Below the pieces are notes generated by a model. It made no database searches. It had not been told where the DNA came from and saw nothing but the letters and a program-made list of their open reading frames with translations. A stretch of DNA of 64,000 bases from Nocardioides caldifontis (lineage in GTDB: Bacteria > Actinomycetota > Actinomycetes > Propionibacteriales > Nocardioidaceae). Position numbers and translations under genes: made by a program. This document shows positions 58,946 through 64,000 of the stretch, piece after piece. The DNA is taken from the NCBI RefSeq assembly GCF_008087345.1, contig NZ_ML701737.1:353200-417199 (forward strand), in the 5' to 3' direction. Position 1 is the stretch's first letter; every line of letters begins with the position of its first letter.

Positions 58946-60006
58946 GCGTCCCTCGCCTCCGCGAGCTTGTTCGCCTGGCGGGCGGCCAGGACCCGGTCGA
59001 GCACGATCGCGCCGAGGATCAGCGCGCCGACGACGGCGCCCTGCCAGAACGGGTCGATGCCGATCGTCGGAAGGGCCCGGTTGATCGTGACCAGGAGGAA
59101 GGCGCCGATCGCGGCGCCCCACACCGTGCCGCTGCCGCCGAAGATCGCGACGCCGCCGATCACGACCGCGGCGACCGCCTGGAGCTCGATCCCCGAGCCG
59201 GTGCTGGAGGTGACCGCGCCGTACCTCGCCGCGAACAGCACCCCGGCCAGCCCGGCGAGCGCGCCGCTGAGGACGAACGCCGCGAGCACCCGCTGGCGGA
59301 CCTTGAGGCCGTAGAGGACGGCGGCGTCCGGGTCGGAGCCGATCGCGTAGAGCTCGCGGCCACCGCGGGCGGTGTGCAGGTAGTAGCCGACCAGCGCCAG
59401 CACGACCAGCGCGACGATCGTGAGGACCGGGATGGTGAGCACGGTCTTGGTGCCGAGCGCCTGGAAGTCCGCCGGGGTGTCACCCCGGTTGATCCGGTCG
59501 CTGCCGGCCCAGGTGAGAACGACACCGCGGTAGATGTAGAGCGTGCCGAGCGTGATCACCAGCGCCGGGACCTTGCCGTAGGCGACCAGCACGCCGTTCA
59601 CCAGCCCCAGCACGGCTCCCGCGAGGACCGCGAGGAGCACCACCACGACGAGCGGGATGCCGGGCTGGTCGATGAAGAGCCGTCCGGTGAGGTACGCCGT
59701 GAACGCCAGCACCGACCCGACCGACAGGTCGACGTTGCGGGTGATGATCACGACGGCCTGGCCGACCGCGAGCAGCACCAGGATCGACGGGTTGAGCAGG
59801 AAGTTGCGCCACCCGTCGGAGCTGAAGAGGAAGCCACTGTTCTTCGCGGTCGCGACCACCACCACGGCCACGAGGACCAGGAAGATCGACAGCTCCCGCG
59901 AGCGCAGCACGGTGGTCAGCGCGCGGCGGCCCGGCGACAGGGCGCTGGGCTCGACCAGGAGCGCCTCGCCGGCGCTGGGGGTCTCGTCGTGCTTCACGGC
60001 GTTCAC
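58942..60006 (-). CDS. rhaP: Rhamnose ABC transporter permease
   Basis: 354 residues from GTG 60006, overlapping the ATPase gene by 4 nt (GTGA). CUT2 permease: about ten TM helices, with IITRNVDLSVGSVLAFTAYLTG and GSDPDAAVLYGLKVRQRVLAAFVLSG (ATPase-contact loop). N-terminal ~25 residues are hydrophilic. Works with RhaQ, RhaT and RhaS. Confidence 0.92.
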   Translation of the reverse strand: MNAVKHDETPSAGEALLVEPSALSPGRRALTTVLRSRELSIFLVLVAVVVVATAKNSGFLFSSDGWRNFLLNPSILVLLAVGQAVVIITRNVDLSVGSVLAFTAYLTGRLFIDQPGIPLVVVVLLAVLAGAVLGLVNGVLVAYGKVPALVITLGTLYIYRGVVLTWAGSDRINRGDTPADFQALGTKTVLTIPVLTIVALVVLALVGYYLHTARGGRELYAIGSDPDAAVLYGLKVRQRVLAAFVLSGALAGLAGVLFAARYGAVTSSTGSGIELQAVAAVVIGGVAIFGGSGTVWGAAIGAFLLVTINRALPTIGIDPFWQGAVVGALILGAIVLDRVLAARQANKLAEARDA

Positions 60007-61517
60007 CGGGCGGCCTCCACGGAGTGGGTGGCGGCGTGCATCACGGCCTCGGGGGTGGCCTCCGCACGGTCCAGCTCGGCGGTGATCCGCCCCTCGCAGA
60101 CGACCAGCACCCGGTCGGCCATCCCGAGCACCTCGGGGAGCTCGGAGGAGATCATCAGGATCGCCATGCCGCGGCCGGCGAGCTCCGAGAGCAGCCGGTG
60201 CACCTCCGCCTTGGTGCCGACGTCGATGCCGCGGGTGGGCTCGTCGATGATCAGCAGCTTCGGGTCGGTGGCCAGCCACTTGGCGATGACGACCTTCTGC
60301 TGGTTGCCGCCGCTCATCGTGGCGGCGTTCATGTCGAGCGCGTTGGTCTTCACCTCGAGGCGGCCGGCCCAGGGGGCGGCGGCCCGGTTCTCCGCGCGGG
60401 CGGTCAGGACCCCGGCCTTCGCGAGGCCGGCGCGGATGACGCCGGCGACGTTGCGGCTCACGGAGGAGTCGATGACCAGCCCCTGCTTGCGACGGTCCTC
60501 GGGGATGAACGCCATGCCGGCCTTGATGGCGGCGCGCGGGTCGTGGGCGGGTACGGCGGTCCCGGCGAGCCGCACCGAGCCGGAGTCGTAGCGGTCGACC
60601 CCGAAGACGGCGCGCGCGATCTCGCTGCGCCCGGCACCGACGAGCCCCGCGAGCCCGACGATCTCGCCGGCGCGCACCTCGAAGCTGACGTCGTGGAAGA
60701 CGCCGGTGCGGTTGAGCCCCTCGACCTCGAGCACCGGGGCGCCGATCGTGGCCGGCGTCTTCGGGAACAGCTCGCCGACCTCGCGGCCGACCATCAGACC
60801 GACGATCTCGTCGGTGTCGGTCTCGGCCACGGTCCGGGTGCCGACGTACTCGCCGTCGCGCATCACCGTCACCGTGTCGCAGAGGTCGAAGACCTCGTCG
60901 AACCGGTGGGAGATGAAGACCAGCGCGCGCCCCTCGTCACGGAGGCTGCGGGCGACGGCGAAGAGCCGCTCGACCTCGACGCCGCTGAGGGCGGCGGTCG
61001 GCTCGTCCATGATCAGGACGCGGGCGTCGAGGGAGATGGCCTTGGCGATCTCGATGATCTGCTGGTCGGCGATCGAGAGGCCGAGCGCGGGGCGGCGTAC
61101 GTCGATCGCGACGCCGAGCCGGTCGAAGAGGGAGCGGGCCTCGGCGTACATCGCGGCCCGGTCGATGCGGCGGCCGGAGGCGAGGGGCTGGCGCCCCATG
61201 AAGATGTTCTCGGTGACCGACAGGTCGGGGAAGAGCGTCGGCTCCTGGTAGATCACCGCGACGCCGGCCGCCTTGGACTCGGCCGTGGTGGCGAAGTCGG
61301 CGGGCTCGCCGTCGAGGAGCATCTCGCCCGCGTCGCGGCGGTGCACCCCGGCGACGATCTTGACCAGCGTGGACTTGCCGGCGCCGTTCTCGCCGACCAG
61401 CGCGTGGATCGAGCCGCCGTGGACCGTGAGGTTCCCCGAGCGGAGGGCGAGCACCGGGCCGAACGCCTTGGCCACGTCGCGCAGCACCAGCCTGGGCTGC
61501 GTCGGGTCCGAGCTCAT
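60003..61517 (-). CDS. rhaT: Rhamnose ABC transporter ATP-binding protein
   Basis: 504 residues with two ABC domains, as in CUT2 systems. Domain 1: Walker A GENGAGKST (~43-51), signature LSIADQQ, Walker B LIMDEPTAAL. Domain 2 has the degenerate Walker A GLVGAGRSE, signature MSGGNQQKV, and LIIDEPTRGID. Energises rhamnose import. First gene of the long leftward rhamnose operon; the start ATG is 12 nt from a LacI-type operator. Confidence 0.93.
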   Translation of the reverse strand: MSSDPTQPRLVLRDVAKAFGPVLALRSGNLTVHGGSIHALVGENGAGKSTLVKIVAGVHRRDAGEMLLDGEPADFATTAESKAAGVAVIYQEPTLFPDLSVTENIFMGRQPLASGRRIDRAAMYAEARSLFDRLGVAIDVRRPALGLSIADQQIIEIAKAISLDARVLIMDEPTAALSGVEVERLFAVARSLRDEGRALVFISHRFDEVFDLCDTVTVMRDGEYVGTRTVAETDTDEIVGLMVGREVGELFPKTPATIGAPVLEVEGLNRTGVFHDVSFEVRAGEIVGLAGLVGAGRSEIARAVFGVDRYDSGSVRLAGTAVPAHDPRAAIKAGMAFIPEDRRKQGLVIDSSVSRNVAGVIRAGLAKAGVLTARAENRAAAPWAGRLEVKTNALDMNAATMSGGNQQKVVIAKWLATDPKLLIIDEPTRGIDVGTKAEVHRLLSELAGRGMAILMISSELPEVLGMADRVLVVCEGRITAELDRAEATPEAVMHAATHSVEAAR

Positions 61518-61710
61518 CGCGCCTCCGGTTTGAAAGGTTTCAACGAGGTTTCGTCGACGCTAAGTGACTGCCACCACAACCGTCAAGGGCCCTCTGCGCG
61601 GGATCTCGACCACTGCCCGGAGACGCCGGACTCGGCTACGCTGACGCGCGCTGTGACGTTTCAACCGTTGCGTCACGCCCAACAGCACCAGTCACCGCGG
61701 AGGCGAACCG
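61518..61710. promoter_or_regulatory. Divergent rha promoter region with LacI-type operators
   Basis: TTGAAAGGTTTCAA at 61530-61543 is a near-perfect LacI/GalR-type palindrome only 12 nt before the rhaT start. A second, weaker site (CTGTGACGTTTCAA, 61651-61664, sharing the right half CGTTTCAA) lies ~47 nt before the LacI-gene start. TGACG/CGTCA at 61654-61675 forms an additional inverted repeat. The two sites fit repression of both operon and regulator. The rest of the 193-nt gap shows no gene. Confidence 0.7.
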
Positions 61711-62730
61711 ATGGCCAGGAACGCAGGCGTCAAGGACGTCGCCGCGGCCGCCGGTGTGTCCCTGGGGACGGTCTCCAACGTGCTGAACCGGCCCGACCGG
61801 GTGAGCGCCGCGACCCGGGAGCGGGTCGAGCAGGCGATGCGCGAGCTGGGGTTCGTCCGCAACGAGTCCGCGCGCCAGCTTCGCGCCGGGCGGAGCCGGA
61901 CACTCGCCTACGTGATGCTCGACGCCACCAACCCGTTCTTCACCGACGTCGCGCGCGGCATCGAGGAGGCGGCCGAGGCGCAGGACATGTCGGTGTTCCT
62001 GTGCAACAGCGACAGCCGCGCCGAGCGCGAGTCGACCTACCTCGAGCGGCTCGAGCAGCAGCGGGTGCAGGGCATCCTGGTCACCCCCGTCGACCCGGCG
62101 CACCCGTCGCTCGGCGAGGTGGCCGAGCGCGGCACCCCGGTCGTGGTGGTCGACCGGGTGGGACCGGGCGCCGAGCACTGCTCGGTCGCGGTCGACGACG
62201 TGCTGGGCGGCCGGCTCGCGGTCGAGCACCTGCTGGACACCGGCCACGAGCGGATCGCCTTCGTCGGCGGCCCGGACTCGATCGGTCAGGTGCGCGACCG
62301 GCTCGCCGGGGCCCGGGCGGCGACGGAGGCCGCTGGCCGCTCCCCCGACGACCTCGTCGTCGTCACCACCGAGGCGCTCACCGTCGCCGAGGGGCGCCGG
62401 GCGGGCGAGCGGATCATGGGGCTCGCCCGCGCCTCACGGCCGACCGCAGCGTTCTGCGCCAACGACCTGCTCGCGCTCGGGCTGCTCCAGCAGTGCGTGT
62501 CGCTGGGCGCCCGGGTCCCCCGCGACCTCGCGATCGTCGGCTACGACGACATCGACTTCGCCGCCGCGGCCGCGGTCCCGCTGACCTCCGTGCGCCAGCC
62601 CCGCCGGGACCTGGGGCGCACCGCCGCCGAGCTGCTGATCGACGAGGCGGGCAATCCCGACCACCGCCACCAGCAGGTGCTCTTCACCCCGGAGCTGGTC
62701 GCGCGGGCCTCGACCCGGCGTCCCTCCTGA
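61711..62730 (+). CDS. LacI-family regulator of the rhamnose operon
   Basis: 339 residues. N-terminal HTH VKDVAAAAGVSLGTVSNVLNRPDRVS with hinge helix (SARQLRAGR), then a periplasmic-binding-like sensor (TLAYVMLDATNPFFTDVARGIEE...VVVVDRVG...IAFVGGPD...VGYDDIDFAAAAAVPLTSV). Divergent from rhaT with operators in between, hence probable repressor released by L-rhamnose or a catabolite. GGAGG-type site (CGGAGG) precedes the ATG. In many bacteria rhamnose genes are run by AraC or DeoR proteins; LacI control is common in actinobacteria. Confidence 0.9.
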   Translation: MARNAGVKDVAAAAGVSLGTVSNVLNRPDRVSAATRERVEQAMRELGFVRNESARQLRAGRSRTLAYVMLDATNPFFTDVARGIEEAAEAQDMSVFLCNSDSRAERESTYLERLEQQRVQGILVTPVDPAHPSLGEVAERGTPVVVVDRVGPGAEHCSVAVDDVLGGRLAVEHLLDTGHERIAFVGGPDSIGQVRDRLAGARAATEAAGRSPDDLVVVTTEALTVAEGRRAGERIMGLARASRPTAAFCANDLLALGLLQQCVSLGARVPRDLAIVGYDDIDFAAAAAVPLTSVRQPRRDLGRTAAELLIDEAGNPDHRHQQVLFTPELVARASTRRPS

Positions 62731-62800
62731 GGCGGCTCTCCGGGTCCGACCAGGGTGCTTCCGGATGGGGCGGGGCACTCCTCCCGCCGATCCTGGAGTC

Positions 62801-63253
62801 GTGACAGCTCCGCACCAGACCCCGCACCGGGTCATGCAGCCCACCCCGTCGTACTCCCCGCCGGCCGAGCCTTGGCACCGCCGACTCTCCTGGCCGCTGG
62901 TCGTCGGGCTGGCGACGTTCGCGCTCTCCCGCCCCCTGCTCTCGATCACCGGCCTCGCCGAGGAGTGGGGGAAGCCCGCCACGCCGCTGGTCGCGACCGC
63001 GGTCATCACCCTGGTCTGGATGGTCGCCGCGGCCCGGTTCGCCCGGCAGGCGCCGGTCCTGACGCTGGTCGCCACCGGCCTGACGTACGCCGGCCTCGCG
63101 ATCGTGCTCAGCGCGGTCCTCTCCCCGGTCCTCGACGGTCAGGCCTCCCCGATCGTCACGAACCCGTTCGCGGTGGTCGGGGTGCTCTCCACCAACGCGG
63201 TGTGGGGGCTCGTCGCCGGCGGCCTCGCCGCACTGCTCGCGCGGGCGCGCTGA
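62801..63253 (+). CDS. Small four-helix membrane protein of unknown function
   Basis: 150 residues from GTG 62801; ATG 62834 is an alternative start, and neither has a strong ribosome site. After ~30 Pro-rich polar residues come four hydrophobic segments (WPLVVGLATFALS, LVATAVITLVWMVAAA, LTLVATGLTYAGLAIVLSAVL, VVGVLSTNAVWGLVAGGLAALLA). No recognised family motif. It ends 12 nt before the convergent TetR gene and is not obviously part of the rhamnose system. Confidence 0.65.
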   Translation: MTAPHQTPHRVMQPTPSYSPPAEPWHRRLSWPLVVGLATFALSRPLLSITGLAEEWGKPATPLVATAVITLVWMVAAARFARQAPVLTLVATGLTYAGLAIVLSAVLSPVLDGQASPIVTNPFAVVGVLSTNAVWGLVAGGLAALLARAR

Positions 63254-63265
63254 CCCCGGCCCAGG

Positions 63266-63901
63266 TCAGCCGTTGGCGTCCTCGGCGAGCTCGGCCCGGT
63301 CCCGGGGCAGGTCGGCCATCCGGTGCAGGTGCTCCCGCAGCTCGTGGAGCACTGCGCTCGCCGCGTCGTCGTCGCGGTTGACGAGCCACTGGAAGGTGAC
63401 GCCCTCGATGACGGCCAGCACGTAGCGGGCCAGCATCGGCACCGGCGCCCGCCACGAGAACCCGCCGGTCGCCGCGGCCGCGGTGAGGAACGCCTCCATG
63501 CCGTCGGTGTAGCTGCGGTACTGCGCCCGCGCGTCCGCCTCCCCGCCCGGCCGGCGCAGGGCGTGCTGGGTCAGCTCGTAGGTGACCAGGTGCTCCATCG
63601 GGGCGCGCTGGACGTGGGTCCAGTAGGCGTCGAGCGCGAGCGCGATCATCTCCGACGGCTGGGACGCGTCGCGGATCGCGCTCCCGACAGCGTCGAAGTT
63701 CCGGTCGGTGATCGTCTTCATCACCTCGAGGACCAGCTCTTCCTTGCTGCGGAAGCAGTAGTGGAAGACACCGATCTGCATCCCGGCCTCGGCGACGATC
63801 ATCCGGGTCGTGGTGTTCGGGACGCCCTCGCGGGCCATCACCCTGATCGCGGCGTCGACGAGCAACCCCCGTCGCTCGGCCACCGACATCCTTGCTGCCA
63901 C
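63266..63901 (-). CDS. TetR-family transcriptional regulator
   Basis: 211 residues from GTG 63901: the AGGAGG at ~63911 is at correct spacing for this GTG, while the first in-frame GTG (63910) abuts it directly and is less likely. HTH at ~10-50 (LLVDAAIRVMAREGVPNTTTRMIVAEAGMQIGVFHYCFRSKEEL). Helical ligand-binding domain follows (YWTHVQRAPMEHLVTYELTQHALR). No divergent neighbour is visible because the window ends, so its target is unknown. Confidence 0.88.
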   Translation of the reverse strand: MAARMSVAERRGLLVDAAIRVMAREGVPNTTTRMIVAEAGMQIGVFHYCFRSKEELVLEVMKTITDRNFDAVGSAIRDASQPSEMIALALDAYWTHVQRAPMEHLVTYELTQHALRRPGGEADARAQYRSYTDGMEAFLTAAAATGGFSWRAPVPMLARYVLAVIEGVTFQWLVNRDDDAASAVLHELREHLHRMADLPRDRAELAEDANG

Positions 63902-63928
63902 CTGGGACACCTCCTCGAGAACAGAGGC

Positions 63929-64000
63929 GGGGGGGGGGGGGGCCCGGCGCCCCGCCCCGGGGGGGGGGTGGGTCGCCCCCCCGCCGAGGGGGAGACCCCG
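63929..64000. other. Low-complexity G/C-run tail, probable contig-end artefact
   Basis: After the TetR start the sequence turns into long G and C homopolymers (a run of 14 G at 63929-63942, then CCCGGCGCCCCGCCCC, nine or more G, CCCCCCC). No coding or promoter signal. This pattern is more like unresolved sequencing at a contig edge than biology. Confidence 0.6.

Noticed and set aside
1..64000. tRNA, rRNA or other structured RNA genes
   Set aside because: Intergenic spaces were read on both strands; no cloverleaf-like segment with conserved T-loop or other recognisable RNA was seen.

Overview
The window is very GC-rich, gene-dense actinobacterial DNA. Promoters look leaderless or GTG-started, neighbouring genes often overlap by 1 or 4 nt (TGATG, GTGA, ATGA), and the gene content (fused IcmF mutase, class IId-like contractile injection cluster, rhamnose isomerase/bifunctional aldolase operon) best fits a soil or plant-associated member of the Propionibacteriales, such as a Nocardioides relative. 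The genus is inferred from content only.

Layout. 1-2.9 kb holds the end of a tripartite tricarboxylate transporter operon (binding protein, fused TctA-TctB permease, UspA-like protein). 2.9-4.9 kb holds a secreted protein and a membrane protein with an HTH domain fused to an ECF S-component-like region. 5.0-8.8 kb holds a MarR regulator and icmF, separated by an 18-bp perfect palindrome that overlaps the apparent leaderless icmF promoter.

8.8-46.5 kb is one large extracellular contractile injection system (eCIS, phage-tail-like particle) locus. The structural genes run leftward in two blocks. The first (39.2-35.7 kb) encodes DUF4255/Afp16, the AAA+ ATPase/Afp15 and a DUF4157 protein. The second (29.2-16.7 kb) encodes a PASTA membrane protein, sheath, tube, hub chaperone, DUF6760, a repeat-rich protein, second tube, LysM protein, VgrG-like spike, PAAR tip, gp25, baseplate J and tail protein I. 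Between them are two probable cargo proteins: a 1304-aa protein ending in a cytidine-deaminase-like HAE/PCxxC domain, and a metzincin protease with an OmpA-like domain plus a small partner gene. Accessory genes include an Hsp70-propeller membrane protein, a lysozyme/NlpC-P60 wall hydrolase with calcium-type repeats, a SARP/BTAD regulator, three zinc-ribbon proteins (two of them membrane proteins), a pair of dynamin-like GTPases and a LuxR regulator. No tail-fibre gene is recognisable, which resembles the cytoplasmic Streptomyces systems more than cell-attacking Afp/PVC particles.

46.6-48.6 kb holds two DUF202 membrane proteins and an MFS exporter. 48.8-62.7 kb is a complete L-rhamnose operon: ABC importer rhaTPQS, mutarotase, isomerase, bifunctional aldolase/lactaldehyde dehydrogenase, rhamnulokinase and the lactate-oxidising LutABC, divergent from a LacI regulator with a clear operator. 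It should take rhamnose to DHAP and pyruvate. The window closes with a small membrane protein, a TetR regulator and a stretch of long G runs that looks like a contig end.

Repeats stand out: a 32-bp GTTGAGCCGCCCCTCGTGG repeat family lies between convergent eCIS genes and reappears inside a coding sequence at 33-bp period; REP-like inverted repeats lie inside icmF and in intergenic regions. No rRNA, tRNA, CRISPR array, integrase or insertion sequence was found.
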